Shown here: positions 7,319-16,135 of the stretch, one piece after another
Position numbering within the stretch: the stretch's first letter is position 1
Layout: every line of letters starts with the position of its first letter
Assembly: GCF_016584085.1 (NCBI RefSeq)
Contig: NZ_NRSJ01000047.1
Span: 1-40,170 of the forward strand
DNA: 40,170 bases
Source of the DNA: Halochromatium glycolicum
GTDB taxonomy: Bacteria; Pseudomonadota; Gammaproteobacteria; Chromatiales; Chromatiaceae
Direction: 5' to 3'
Program-made: the position numbers and the translations under genes
The notes under the pieces: model-generated
Database searches by the model: none
The model's input: the letters and a program-made list of their open reading frames with translations, nothing else
What the model was told of the DNA's origin: nothing

Positions 7319-9691
7319 ATGCTGAATCCTCTGCGCCTCCCGCCTGTTGCGGCACTGCTGATCCTTGTGGTGATGGCGATCGCGCCGTTGGTGGCCGCTG
7401 CGCTGTCGCTGACGATCAACAATTCCGCTGAGGCCTACGTCCCGCCTCAGAGCCCGGCGGCGGTCTTCGAGCGTGAGCTGCGCGAGCGCTTCCCCGGTGA
7501 CGAAGTGTTGGTCGCGGCCTTCGCCGGCGAGCAACTCTACGGTGACGCGTTCCTCGAGCGGCTCGAGCAGGTCGTCGCGGTGATGCAGCAGCATCCGCTG
7601 GTGGAGCGGGTGCTGGCGCCGGAGACGCTCGATCACATCAGCGGCAGTGTCGACGGCTTCCAGGTCGAGCCGCTGCTGGATTCGGCGATCCGCACGCGCC
7701 TCACGCCCGCGGAACGGCGCGCGCGGCTGCAAGCGGATCGCTTCGCGCCCGGCCTGCTGGTCTCGGACGATGGTGAGCTGATTGCGCTTGCGGTGCGGCC
7801 TCATGAGCTTGAGAATAGTTTGCAGCGCTTGGAGGTGGAAGGCGCCTTTCTGGATGCGCTGGGGCAGGTTGGGATCAACGATGCGCTGGTGGCGCTGTCG
7901 GGGCAGACGCCGCTCGACGCCGCGCAATTGCGCGCAACGCTCCGGGACAGCCTGATCTTCGTACCGGCAACGCTGCTGATCGGTCTGGCGCTGATCGCCT
8001 GGCTGTTCCGGCGCTGGCTGGCCTTGATTGCGGCGCTCGCGGTCATGCATGCAGCCGTTGGCACGGCGTTGCTGACTTTGGTGCTGCTGGGGCAGCCCTT
8101 TACGCTGGTCACGGCCATCCTGCCGCCGTTGATGGTCTCGCTCTCGGTGGCGCTGTTGCTGCATCTCTACAACGCGCTCGCCCTCGTCGAGCGGGGCAGC
8201 GGGCGGCATGCGGGGGTCGGTGCTGTAGAAGGGGCCGGCGCTGAAGCAGCGGTGGCGGACGTCGCCGCCACCGTCGCTCGATCCCGACGAGTGGAGCGGG
8301 CCTGGGAGGCGATCCACCGACCGGCCCTGTTCACGGCCTTGACCACCGCAGCGGGGTTGATCTCGTTGAGCATGAGCGAGATCCCGCCGGTGCATGCGCT
8401 CGGCCAGGCGGCCGCGGTGGGCGTGCTGATGCTCTACCTGCTGGTCGCCTGGGTCCTGCCTGCGATCTTCGCGCGCTGGGACCGGGGCGGCTGGGCGCGA
8501 CCCGGACGAGGCATCAACGTCTTGGATGCGCCGGTGGCCTGGCTGCGCCGGCTCGGGATGCGCCGCCCGCTTTGGGTCCTGCTGGTTACGGTGGGGCTGT
8601 TGGCCGCGGGGGCGCCGCGCATCGCCGATGTCGAGGTCGAGAGCGATCTGTTCCGCTTCTTCAAGGCCGATCATCCGATCACCCAGTCCAACCAGCTCCT
8701 GACCGAGAAGCTCTCCGGTGTCACCGCGCTGGAGGTGGTGTTCGAGGCGCCGTCCCGCGGTGCGTTCAAGGAGCTGGAGCAGCTGCGGCAGATCCAGGGT
8801 TTTCGCGAATGGGTTGCGGGCCGCGACGAGGTCGATCGCGTCACGACCATGGTCGATGTGATCGAGGAGATGCACTGGGGCTTTCACGCCGAAGACCCGA
8901 CGAATCGGCGCCTGCCGGAGCGGGGCGATCTGATCGCGCAGTACCTTTTTATCTACGATGGCAACGATCTCTGGGAACTGGTAGACCGTGATTTCCAAAC
9001 GACGCGGGTCTTGCTCAATCTTAATATCAACGGCGCACGTCAGATCAATGCGACCATCGCTGCCATCGAGGACTACCTGCAGCAGCAACCGCTCGGGGAG
9101 CTGGACTTTCAGACCGCCGGCTTCGGCCGACTATTCGGCGATCAGGAGCAGCTGCTGATCGAGGGACAGATTCGCGGGCTGCTGCTGGCCGCCGGCCTGA
9201 TCTTCGTGCTCATGCTCGTCATCTGGCGCTCGCTGTCGGCCGCGCTGCTCTGCATGGTGCCGAATCTCTCGCCGATCCTGGTGATCTTCATCGTGATGGG
9301 CCTGTTCGGGATCTGGCTAGATTTGGCGACCGCCATGATCGCCGGCGTTGCGGTCGGCATCGCCGTCGATGACACGATTCACGTCTATTACGGTTACCGT
9401 CGGCGCCGCCGAGCAGGCCGTTCACCGGTCTGGGCGCTGGCGCGAACCTTTCAACATGCCGGGCGGGCGGTGGTGGCAACAACCTTGATCCTCAGCGCGC
9501 AGTTCTTGATCCTGGGCACTTCTCAGTTCTTGCCGACGATGGAGTTCGGACTGCTGACGGCGCTCGGGCTGGTGACCGCGCTGTTGTTTGACCTGCTGGT
9601 GCTGCCCGCCTTGGTGATGGTGACTGCGGGCGCCTGGTTTAGACGTTCGACGGCGCCGGCATCGTCGCCTACGGGTGGTCAGACGGAATGA
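7319..9691 (+). CDS. RND/MMPL-family inner-membrane transporter
   Basis: About 790 residues with the two-fold repeat of RND permeases. A first membrane helix at about 10-30 is followed by a large periplasmic domain (about 35-220), a block of five or so helices (about 220-390), a second helix at about 420, a second periplasmic domain, and a final helix block (about 625-780). GVAVGIAVDDTIHVYYGYRR in the last block matches the helix-4 region of the MMPL/sterol-sensing subgroup, where the aspartates carry protons. I use the ATG at 7319 and not the TTG at 7313. It is downstream of the LolA-like protein and overlaps the barrel gene by ATGA (9688-9691), which fits a translocator that hands lipid or polymer cargo to the periplasmic carrier. 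The cargo is unknown. Confidence 0.85.
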   Translation: MLNPLRLPPVAALLILVVMAIAPLVAAALSLTINNSAEAYVPPQSPAAVFERELRERFPGDEVLVAAFAGEQLYGDAFLERLEQVVAVMQQHPLVERVLAPETLDHISGSVDGFQVEPLLDSAIRTRLTPAERRARLQADRFAPGLLVSDDGELIALAVRPHELENSLQRLEVEGAFLDALGQVGINDALVALSGQTPLDAAQLRATLRDSLIFVPATLLIGLALIAWLFRRWLALIAALAVMHAAVGTALLTLVLLGQPFTLVTAILPPLMVSLSVALLLHLYNALALVERGSGRHAGVGAVEGAGAEAAVADVAATVARSRRVERAWEAIHRPALFTALTTAAGLISLSMSEIPPVHALGQAAAVGVLMLYLLVAWVLPAIFARWDRGGWARPGRGINVLDAPVAWLRRLGMRRPLWVLLVTVGLLAAGAPRIADVEVESDLFRFFKADHPITQSNQLLTEKLSGVTALEVVFEAPSRGAFKELEQLRQIQGFREWVAGRDEVDRVTTMVDVIEEMHWGFHAEDPTNRRLPERGDLIAQYLFIYDGNDLWELVDRDFQTTRVLLNLNINGARQINATIAAIEDYLQQQPLGELDFQTAGFGRLFGDQEQLLIEGQIRGLLLAAGLIFVLMLVIWRSLSAALLCMVPNLSPILVIFIVMGLFGIWLDLATAMIAGVAVGIAVDDTIHVYYGYRRRRRAGRSPVWALARTFQHAGRAVVATTLILSAQFLILGTSQFLPTMEFGLLTALGLVTALLFDLLVLPALVMVTAGAWFRRSTAPASSPTGGQTE

Positions 9692-11283
9692 TTGGCGTTT
9701 CTCCCTTGGCCCGATTTGCGCTGGCCCGGTTTGCGCTGGCCCGGTTTGCGCTGGCTGCGGTGCTTCTGCAGCCAATCGCGACGACTGCGCAGGTGATCGA
9801 GCTCGGCAGGCCGGCGCCGCCGCTTCCGGAGGCGGCCGGCGGTGCTGAGCCTGAGCCTGAGCCCGAGGAGGAGCTCGAGGATGAAGTCAAGCCAAGAATG
9901 CCTAAAAGGACCGATCGTCCTGCGGCCGCGACAGCGAGGCCAAACGCTGCCCTGGGAGACGATCTAACGGCCGAGCCGAAGCTTGATCCAACGAGGTCAA
10001 CGACAGGTTCGGCCTTTCGCTCGGCCGCTCAGCCAACCATCGAGCTGGAAAGGCTTTGGCTCGAGGCCGGGGTCCTTACCCAAGACCAAGGCCAAGCCGA
10101 CACCAGCAACTATTTGCGCGGGGATCTCGCCGCCGAATGGGTCCTGAGCAGCCAGTGGTCAGTCCGCCTGGCCGGTCGTCTCGACGGGGCGTTGCAGACG
10201 GGCGTCGACAATTTTGACACCCTTGAGCTGGACTACGGCCCCAGCTATCTGCGCTATCAGGATCAGAATCGCCGCATCACGCTCGGACCGCAGATCGTCA
10301 CCTGGAGACGCGTCGACGAAATACCGCCGACGGACCGGCTTAGCGTCCAGGACATCAGCCGCGCTCTGCTGGATGATCTCGAGTATCGTCGGCGCGCAGT
10401 GCTGATGGCGCGATGGGAGGAGTTCATTGGGGACTTCAAGCTCGACTTCCAGTATATTCCGCGCTTTCGTCCCGCCGAGACGCCGCGTCTCGACAGCATC
10501 TGGTCGCCGGTGAACAAGCGCAGGGGCGAGCTCATCGGAATGCCGTTCAGTCCGTTGATCGCGCCGCTCGTTCAGCGTGGACGTTTCGAAGAGGATGCCG
10601 CCGGGGACGGCGGATGGGGAGTGCGACTGAGCCGGCCTGGCCGCGGCTTCGATTATGCGCTGACGGTGCAGGAGACGCGGCAATCACTCCCTTACTTCGC
10701 GCTCGACCCACGGGTGCGTGCGCAGCTCTTGGCAAACCCGCGCGATCTCTCCGGCGCGCTGAGCGCGGCTCCAGACACCTTCGTGGCTCAGTATCCGCGC
10801 ACCTGGGTGGTCGGTGGCGACCTCGGGCTGGTGACCGAGCAAGCGACCTGGAGGCTCGAGGCCGCCTGGCTCAGCGATCAGCCTGCCACGACGGCCGATC
10901 TCCGTTATATCACCCGCGAAGCGATTGACTGGGTCGCGGGGGTCGAGTTCTATCCGGGCGACCAGGAACTGCGTGTGAATCTCCAACTTGGTGGGACTCA
11001 GCTGCTCGATGCGCCATCAGGATTGCTCGACCGTCAGAAGACCTTGAACCTATTCGGTGATCTGGAGGGTGGATTTGCCCGAGATCGTTGGCGCGCCCGG
11101 CTGCGCTTCTTCGCTGGGCTCGCTAAACGTGATCTCTATCTCAATCCGCAGATCAGGTTCCTCGGCTGGGAGCCGCATGAGATCTATTTGGCCTACCATT
11201 ATTTTGAGGGTACCGACCAAACACTGGGTGGTTACTACCAAGAGAATGATTTTGTGGCCCTTGGTCTGCGGACGCACTTCTGA
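9688..11283 (+). CDS. Outer-membrane beta-barrel protein of the RND/LolA-like unit (DUF1302-like)
   Basis: About 531 residues. It starts at an ATG overlapping the stop of the RND gene. A signal peptide with an odd tandem repeat (three LARFA units from 15-bp repeats at 9706-9750) leads to a cleavage site near TTAQV. A Pro/Glu-rich linker (EPEPEPEEELEDE) and a low-complexity stretch follow to about residue 110. The remainder is alternating amphipathic strands such as YLRGDLAAEWVLSSQWSVRLAGRLDGAL, ending GLRTHF with the C-terminal phenylalanine recognised by the BAM machinery. Barrels of the DUF1302 type occur with MMPL and LolA-like genes, so I place it as the outer-membrane end of the same transport unit. 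Assignment to that exact family is by context and architecture more than by motif. Confidence 0.7.
   Translation: MIGVSPLARFALARFALARFALAAVLLQPIATTAQVIELGRPAPPLPEAAGGAEPEPEPEEELEDEVKPRMPKRTDRPAAATARPNAALGDDLTAEPKLDPTRSTTGSAFRSAAQPTIELERLWLEAGVLTQDQGQADTSNYLRGDLAAEWVLSSQWSVRLAGRLDGALQTGVDNFDTLELDYGPSYLRYQDQNRRITLGPQIVTWRRVDEIPPTDRLSVQDISRALLDDLEYRRRAVLMARWEEFIGDFKLDFQYIPRFRPAETPRLDSIWSPVNKRRGELIGMPFSPLIAPLVQRGRFEEDAAGDGGWGVRLSRPGRGFDYALTVQETRQSLPYFALDPRVRAQLLANPRDLSGALSAAPDTFVAQYPRTWVVGGDLGLVTEQATWRLEAAWLSDQPATTADLRYITREAIDWVAGVEFYPGDQELRVNLQLGGTQLLDAPSGLLDRQKTLNLFGDLEGGFARDRWRARLRFFAGLAKRDLYLNPQIRFLGWEPHEIYLAYHYFEGTDQTLGGYYQENDFVALGLRTHF
9706..9750 (+). repeat. Three tandem 15-bp repeats inside a signal-peptide coding region
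   Basis: The unit CTGGCCCGGTTTGCG occurs twice exactly and once with two changes (9706-9720), giving three LARFA units in the signal peptide of the barrel protein. Copy-number change would keep the frame but lengthen or shorten the hydrophobic core and move arginines through it. Confidence 0.85.
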
Positions 11284-11470
11284 CGCCTCGGCCAACAGCA
11301 CTTGTTGTATTGCTGCAAATCGTGGTATCTGTGCTTACTAGCCGCGTGAAAATGTGCTATTTTGCAACAGTGAGTCGCATGCTCCGCCCTCATCGTATCG
11401 CTGCGTCAGCTCGAGGCGGGGCACCTAAACTACGTCACGTCAAGCACCCAGTGTGGCTGGAGGATTGGTA
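11284..11470 (+). promoter_or_regulatory. Intergenic region upstream of the EPS export operon
   Basis: A gap of 187 bases, more A+T-rich than its flanks, just before the export lipoprotein gene, and so the likely promoter region for the long plus-strand EPS operon. TGCTATTTT at 11355-11363 resembles an extended -10 element, with only a poor -35 (TTACTA at 11335-11340). TGGAGGA at 11458-11464 is a good ribosome binding site for the GTG at 11471. No clear terminator for the upstream unit is seen. Confidence 0.35.
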
Positions 11471-12109
11471 GTGAAGATATGCTTGTCAGGCCATAAACGC
11501 ACTGTACCTCAATGGGCGGTACTGTTCCTCGTCGCCTTGGTACTGCCTGCTTGCTCGACGGCTCCAAAATATCCCCCGCTACCATCGATGGCGCTCGACG
11601 AGGCTCCCGACTATCTGATCGGGCCGGGCGATAACGTGAACATCTTCGTGTGGGGCCTGCCGGAACTGTCATCTTCGGTTCCGGTCCGTCCTGACGGCAA
11701 GATCACCACACCGCTGATCGAGGATGTGCCCGCCTCTGGCCTCACCCCGACCGAGCTGGCGCGCGAGATGGAGGAGGTCCTGGCGACCTATGTGCTCGAT
11801 CCTGTTGTGACTGTGATCGTCACCGGATTCGTCGGCCCTTACAGTCAGCAGGTGCGCGTCGTGGGTGAGGCAACGAATCCTCAAGGTGTCCCATACCGAG
11901 AGAACATGACAGCGCTAGACCTGATGATCGAGGTCGGTGGGCTAACCGAGTTCGCGGCCGGTAATCGCGCCAGTATTATCCGCGAGGTTGACGGAAAGCC
12001 GAAGCAGTTCAGCGTGCGGCTGGATGACCTCATCAAGCGCGGAAGGATCGAGGAAAACGTCTTCATGCTTCCGGGAGACATCTTGATTATTCCTGAGACC
12101 TGGTTTTGA
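11471..12109 (+). CDS. Polysaccharide export lipoprotein (Wza-like, XrtA system)
   Basis: About 212 residues. The start is set to the GTG at 11471 because TGGAGGA lies six bases upstream; a GTG at 11453 and a TTG at 11465 are in frame but poorly placed. A short signal sequence ends in a lipobox LPACS. The Poly_export domain follows: YLIGPGDNVNIFVWGLPELS and VRPDGKITTPLIEDVPASGLT, then a SLBB-type segment with VRVVGEATNPQGVPYRENMTALDLMIEVGGL, and the end VFMLPGDILIIPETWF. The length is that of the short XrtA-associated export family, not of full Wza. It should form or line the outer-membrane exit of the polymer and heads the core EPS operon with the chain-length and kinase genes. Confidence 0.9.
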   Translation: MKICLSGHKRTVPQWAVLFLVALVLPACSTAPKYPPLPSMALDEAPDYLIGPGDNVNIFVWGLPELSSSVPVRPDGKITTPLIEDVPASGLTPTELAREMEEVLATYVLDPVVTVIVTGFVGPYSQQVRVVGEATNPQGVPYRENMTALDLMIEVGGLTEFAAGNRASIIREVDGKPKQFSVRLDDLIKRGRIEENVFMLPGDILIIPETWF

Positions 12110-12174
12110 GCGCCTAGACTCGGAGTTGCCACGCTCGAGTAGAATCGCAATTTGCGTCGTAGGTACCGGATCGC

Positions 12175-13749
12175 ATGCATGAAATTTTAAGTCAGGTGCT
12201 GGGGTATCTGCGCGGCATCTGGCGCTTTCGGTGGCTGGTGCTGGTTGTCGCCTGGTTGGTCTCTCTCGTCGGCTGGGGCTATACGGCTACCATACCGGAC
12301 GAGTACCGTGCTTCTGCACGGGTCTATGTGGACACGCGGACCATGCTGGCACCGCTGTTGCGGGGTCTCGCGATCGATCCGGACATCAATCAGCGGATTC
12401 AGATGATGACGAGGATGCTGCTGACGCGTCCGACGCTCGAAAAGGTGGCGCGCGCGACGGATATGCATCTCGCTGCCGAGACCGACTCGCAGATGGATGC
12501 GTTGGTCGGCAAGCTCCGGGGGGGCATCGGGATCTCGGGCGCGCGGGACGCAAACATCTACACGATTTCGTATCGCTCGCGTAGTCCTCAGGACGCCTAT
12601 GCCGTTGTTCAGGCCGTACTCGACATCTTCGTCGAGGGTTCGTTATCAGAAACGCGTGCGGATTCTGACGTCGCGCGGCGCTTCATTGATCAGCAGATCG
12701 AGGCGTATGAGCAACGTCTGAGCGAGGCTGAGGAGAGGCTTGCGAACTTCAAGAGGGAGAACGTTGGGATGCTGCCCGGCGAGAGCGGCGATTACTATTC
12801 TCGGCTTCAACAAGCTCAGAACGCTCTCAACGAAACCGAGCTCAGGCTTCGCGAGGCTAAGCGCCGCCGGGACGAGATCGAGCGTCAGCTTACTGGCGAA
12901 GAGCCAACGTTCGGCATCATGGGGCCAAGTGGACCCTCGGGCGCATCCGTTGACCCTGCACTCGAGTCGCGCATTCAGCAGCTGCAGGAGCGGCTCGATG
13001 AGCTTAGACTCAGCTTCACCGACCGTCACCCCGATATCCGCACCATCGAAAGGAAGCTAGAAGAATTCAAAGCGCAGAGGGAAACCTTAATCGCTCAACA
13101 GCCCGAGACATCGGGCCTGCAGCAGGGCGGTGGACTTGAAACGAATCCGGTCTTTCAGCAGTTGAGAATGGCCAAAGCCAATGCGGATATTGAGGTGTCT
13201 TCGCTACAGGTTCGGGTTGATGAACAACGGCGGCGGGTCGAGGAGCTGCAGAGGCTCGTTGATACCATTCCCAAGATCGAGGCTGAGCTGAAGCGCTTGA
13301 ATCGCGACTACTCGGTCAATCAGCAGAACTATATGGCCTTGCTGGAACGACGGGAACAGGCAGAGATGTCGCAAGACGTCGAGGACCAAGGCGAGCAGGT
13401 CCAGTTCCGTATCATTGAGCCGGCCCGGGTGCCGGGCTCACCGGTAGCCCCTAACCGACCAGCCCTGTTTTCCGGTGTATTGGTGCTTGGACTGGGCGCA
13501 GGCGGTGGTTTCGCCTTCTTGTTATCGCTGCTGCGGCCCGTCTTTGATGATCGTCGCACGCTGAATCAGGTAACCGGCTTCCCGGTTTTGGGCAATGTCA
13601 TCCTGCACGGCACTGAGCAGCAGCGCAATAAGAGTCGTCTTGAGCTCGCCTCATTCTTTGTTGTCGCCGGCCTGCTGTTGGCAGCCTATGGTCTAACATT
13701 GATCACTGAGGGCAGCTATCTAAAACCGATTGGGCAGTTGTTGGCATGA
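12175..13749 (+). CDS. Polysaccharide chain-length determinant (Wzz/PCP type, XrtA system)
   Basis: 524 residues with the polysaccharide co-polymerase layout. The first membrane helix (about 20-40, WLVLVVAWLVSLVGWGY) is followed by a periplasmic Wzz domain beginning IPDEYRASARVYVDTRTML, then a long coiled coil (about 165-400) rich in Glu, Gln and Arg. The PARVPGSPVAPNRP motif comes just before the second helix, and here a third hydrophobic segment (about 490-510) follows near the C terminus. It sets EPS chain length and couples to the kinase encoded next, whose start overlaps this stop by four bases. Unlike BY-kinase fusions it carries no kinase domain. Membership of the XrtA-specific chain-length family is from length and context. 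Confidence 0.9.
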   Translation: MHEILSQVLGYLRGIWRFRWLVLVVAWLVSLVGWGYTATIPDEYRASARVYVDTRTMLAPLLRGLAIDPDINQRIQMMTRMLLTRPTLEKVARATDMHLAAETDSQMDALVGKLRGGIGISGARDANIYTISYRSRSPQDAYAVVQAVLDIFVEGSLSETRADSDVARRFIDQQIEAYEQRLSEAEERLANFKRENVGMLPGESGDYYSRLQQAQNALNETELRLREAKRRRDEIERQLTGEEPTFGIMGPSGPSGASVDPALESRIQQLQERLDELRLSFTDRHPDIRTIERKLEEFKAQRETLIAQQPETSGLQQGGGLETNPVFQQLRMAKANADIEVSSLQVRVDEQRRRVEELQRLVDTIPKIEAELKRLNRDYSVNQQNYMALLERREQAEMSQDVEDQGEQVQFRIIEPARVPGSPVAPNRPALFSGVLVLGLGAGGGFAFLLSLLRPVFDDRRTLNQVTGFPVLGNVILHGTEQQRNKSRLELASFFVVAGLLLAAYGLTLITEGSYLKPIGQLLA

Positions 13750-14651
13750 CCAAAGAGAATGACGACAGTACCAGTCTGATCGAGCAGGCAGCGCGACGGC
13801 TGAGTGAACAGGCATCAGGATCTTACTCGGAGCCAGCGGTAGCATCAGCATCGGCAGCGCCAGAGATAGATGATCATGACCTTGATCATGGGGATCAAGT
13901 CAATATCGATCTCGTCAGTTTGAAGACTCAAGGCTATGTGACCCCTGATGCCGATCGTACTCGAGTCGCGGAAGAATTCCGAATCATCAAGCGTCCGCTG
14001 CTCGAGAATGCGTTCGGCCGTACTGCCTCGTTGGTCGAGCAGGGCAACCTGATCATGGTCACCAGCTCGTTGCCGGGCGAGGGAAAGACCTATAGCGCCA
14101 TCAATCTGGCGATGAGCATCGCAATGGAGATGGATAAGACGGTGCTATTGGTCGATGCCGACGTCGGTCGCGCACGCTTACATCGCGCGCTCGAGATCCC
14201 GTCAGGCCCTGGGCTCATCGATTTGCTCCTGAAGCCTTCGTTGGATGCCGGCGATGTCATGCTGCGGACGAACGTGCCCAAGCTGCGCATCATTACCCGG
14301 GGCGAGTATCATCCGCGCGCCAACGAGCTGCTAGCGAGTGGCGATATGCAACGGCTCGTGCGAGAGTTTGCGAATCGATACGAGGATCGGATCATCATCT
14401 TTGACGCACCACCATTGTTGGTCACCAGCGAAGCAGTCGTGCTGTCCGGGCTCGTGGGCCAGATCGTATTCGTGGTGGAGGCGCACAAGAGCTTACAGCA
14501 TACTGTCAAGGATGCATTGGGTCTGCTGGATACGTCCAAGCCCATCGGCCTAGTCCTCAACAAGGCCCGATCGTTTCCAGGGGCAAGTTATTTTGGCTAC
14601 GGTGGTTATGGATACGGCTATAACTACGGTCCAGATGGGGCGGGTCAATGA
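13746..14651 (+). CDS. XrtA-associated tyrosine autokinase (BY-kinase)
   Basis: 301 residues, cytoplasmic, with the bacterial tyrosine-kinase set: Walker A SSLPGEGKTYSAINLA (about 105-120), Walker A' LLVDADVGRARLHRAL (about 134-149), and Walker B RIIIFDAPPLL (about 217-227). The C terminus is a tyrosine cluster with six Tyr within SYFGYGGYGYGYNYG, the usual autophosphorylation tail. About 85 acidic and Ser/Ala-rich residues precede the kinase core. It overlaps the chain-length gene (ATGA at 13746) and the next barrel gene (ATGA at 14648). Phosphorylation cycles of such kinases control polymerisation and export through the Wzz partner. Confidence 0.92.
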   Translation: MTKENDDSTSLIEQAARRLSEQASGSYSEPAVASASAAPEIDDHDLDHGDQVNIDLVSLKTQGYVTPDADRTRVAEEFRIIKRPLLENAFGRTASLVEQGNLIMVTSSLPGEGKTYSAINLAMSIAMEMDKTVLLVDADVGRARLHRALEIPSGPGLIDLLLKPSLDAGDVMLRTNVPKLRIITRGEYHPRANELLASGDMQRLVREFANRYEDRIIIFDAPPLLVTSEAVVLSGLVGQIVFVVEAHKSLQHTVKDALGLLDTSKPIGLVLNKARSFPGASYFGYGGYGYGYNYGPDGAGQ

Positions 14652-16108
14652 ATCGAGCCCGCTTGCGGTCACGATCCTTGTTCTATGGTTTGGGCGTCGT
14701 GTTGACGGCCGCGGGTTCTTTTGCATTCGCGGTCGATACATCTTGGGATTTTACCCCGAGGCTTTCGTTGAGTCAGGTCTTTTCGGACAACATCCGCCTT
14801 GAGCCGCGCGGTGATGAGGAGTCAGATCTGATCACACAATTGAATACGGGCTTTAACTTCAACCGGGAAGGCGCTCAGGCCCGCGCTTCGGTTGGTTACA
14901 ACCTGCAAAGTCTCTTCTATTGGCGGGAAACTGGAGAAACCAGTTTTTTTCATCAATTCTTTGCTGATAGCGGCATCGAAGTCGTGGAAGATCGCCTGGC
15001 GATCGATGCAGCCGCGGGCTTCAGCCAGCGGCAATTGGTTCGCGAGCGCGCCGGTGGTGATAATCTCAATTTAGACGGTAACCGTGGCGATGTGCTCACG
15101 TTTCGAATTAGCCCTATTTACACCGAGCAGTTTGATGACTTCGCAGACTTCCAATTACGCTACAGTTATAATCGTGTCGATGTGCAAAGTAGTGAGGTTA
15201 GCGGTAGCAATAGCCAACGCAATGAAGTGTCGCTAAACCTTACTAGCGGTGCCTTATTCTCGCGATTGGGCTGGGGGCTTTCGGCCGATTGGTCGGAAAC
15301 CGATTTCGATGACGGCGCGTCAACGAGCTTGGCCTCGATCGAAGCGCTCGCGCGCTGGAATGCGACGGATCGATTCAGTGTTTTTGGGACGATAGGCTAC
15401 GAACAGGACGACTTCGATCAGGAGGAGGGCAATCCTCAGCAAGACGATATCACCTGGCAGATAGGTGCGACTTTCGCTGCTGGAGAGCGGACATTCATGG
15501 AGGCATTCGTTGGCGATCGCGTGTTTGGCAGGAGTTATGGTGCCTCGCTCCGGCATCGATTGAGGAACAGTCGAGTATTCCTGGATTATAGTGAAGACAT
15601 TACGACGGTTAACGAGTTCGAGATCGATCAGACCATCCCGCGCGGTGTCAGCTCGACAGTCGAAGAGGCTGTGATCGTCGACGGCGAGCCGGTATTCCTC
15701 GATCTCGAGTCGCCGGAACTGCGCAGCGGTGCATTCGTCAGTCGGCGGCTCAGTGCCGGTTATAGTGGACAACGGCGGAAGACGGGGTGGGGCTTGCGCG
15801 TATTTCATGAGGAACGTGAATTCGAGGTCAGCGATCGCAGTGAGCAGGCACAGTCGATCGTCGGCAACGTCTCTTGGCGAATGGCGCCGCGTACATCATT
15901 GATCGCGAGTGGCAGTATCCAGGAAAACAGTTTTGCCGACCAGGAAGGGGAGCAGACGCTCTATTCGACTCGGCTGGGATTGCAACGGCAGCTGGGTCCG
16001 CGCCTCAGTGCATCGTTGGATTACAGCTATCGCGACCTCGACTCGAGCGCCAATCAGGACGGTTATCAGGAAAACCGTGTGACGGCAACGCTACAGAAGT
16101 CCTTCTGA
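14648..16108 (+). CDS. PEP-CTERM system-associated outer-membrane beta-barrel protein
   Basis: 486 residues with a signal peptide (residues about 1-30, FAFAVDTSWDF) and then strand-rich sequence starting FTPRLSLSQVFSDNIRLEP, a hallmark opening of the TIGR03016-type barrels found in XrtA loci. Repeated amphipathic strands with aromatic ends run to a terminal ATLQKSF with C-terminal phenylalanine. It probably forms the outer-membrane pore or scaffold for EPS that the short export lipoprotein cannot provide alone; this is an inference from the conserved neighbourhood. It overlaps the kinase gene by four bases and precedes the deacetylase by 27. Confidence 0.87.
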   Translation: MNRARLRSRSLFYGLGVVLTAAGSFAFAVDTSWDFTPRLSLSQVFSDNIRLEPRGDEESDLITQLNTGFNFNREGAQARASVGYNLQSLFYWRETGETSFFHQFFADSGIEVVEDRLAIDAAAGFSQRQLVRERAGGDNLNLDGNRGDVLTFRISPIYTEQFDDFADFQLRYSYNRVDVQSSEVSGSNSQRNEVSLNLTSGALFSRLGWGLSADWSETDFDDGASTSLASIEALARWNATDRFSVFGTIGYEQDDFDQEEGNPQQDDITWQIGATFAAGERTFMEAFVGDRVFGRSYGASLRHRLRNSRVFLDYSEDITTVNEFEIDQTIPRGVSSTVEEAVIVDGEPVFLDLESPELRSGAFVSRRLSAGYSGQRRKTGWGLRVFHEEREFEVSDRSEQAQSIVGNVSWRMAPRTSLIASGSIQENSFADQEGEQTLYSTRLGLQRQLGPRLSASLDYSYRDLDSSANQDGYQENRVTATLQKSF

Positions 16109-16135
16109 AACCGACGTTAGTTTGGCGGAACTAGG

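Noticed and set aside
7283..9088. Minus-strand open frame of about 600 codons opposite the RND gene
   Set aside because: It is rich in Gln, Arg and His as expected for the complement of a high-GC gene and shows no domain; the plus-strand RND protein is clear.
11284..11470. Sigma-54 promoter expected for PrsK/PrsR-controlled EPS genes
   Set aside because: No GG-N10-GC pair with a good TGGCAC/TTGC context was found here or in the 4062-4503 region by eye.
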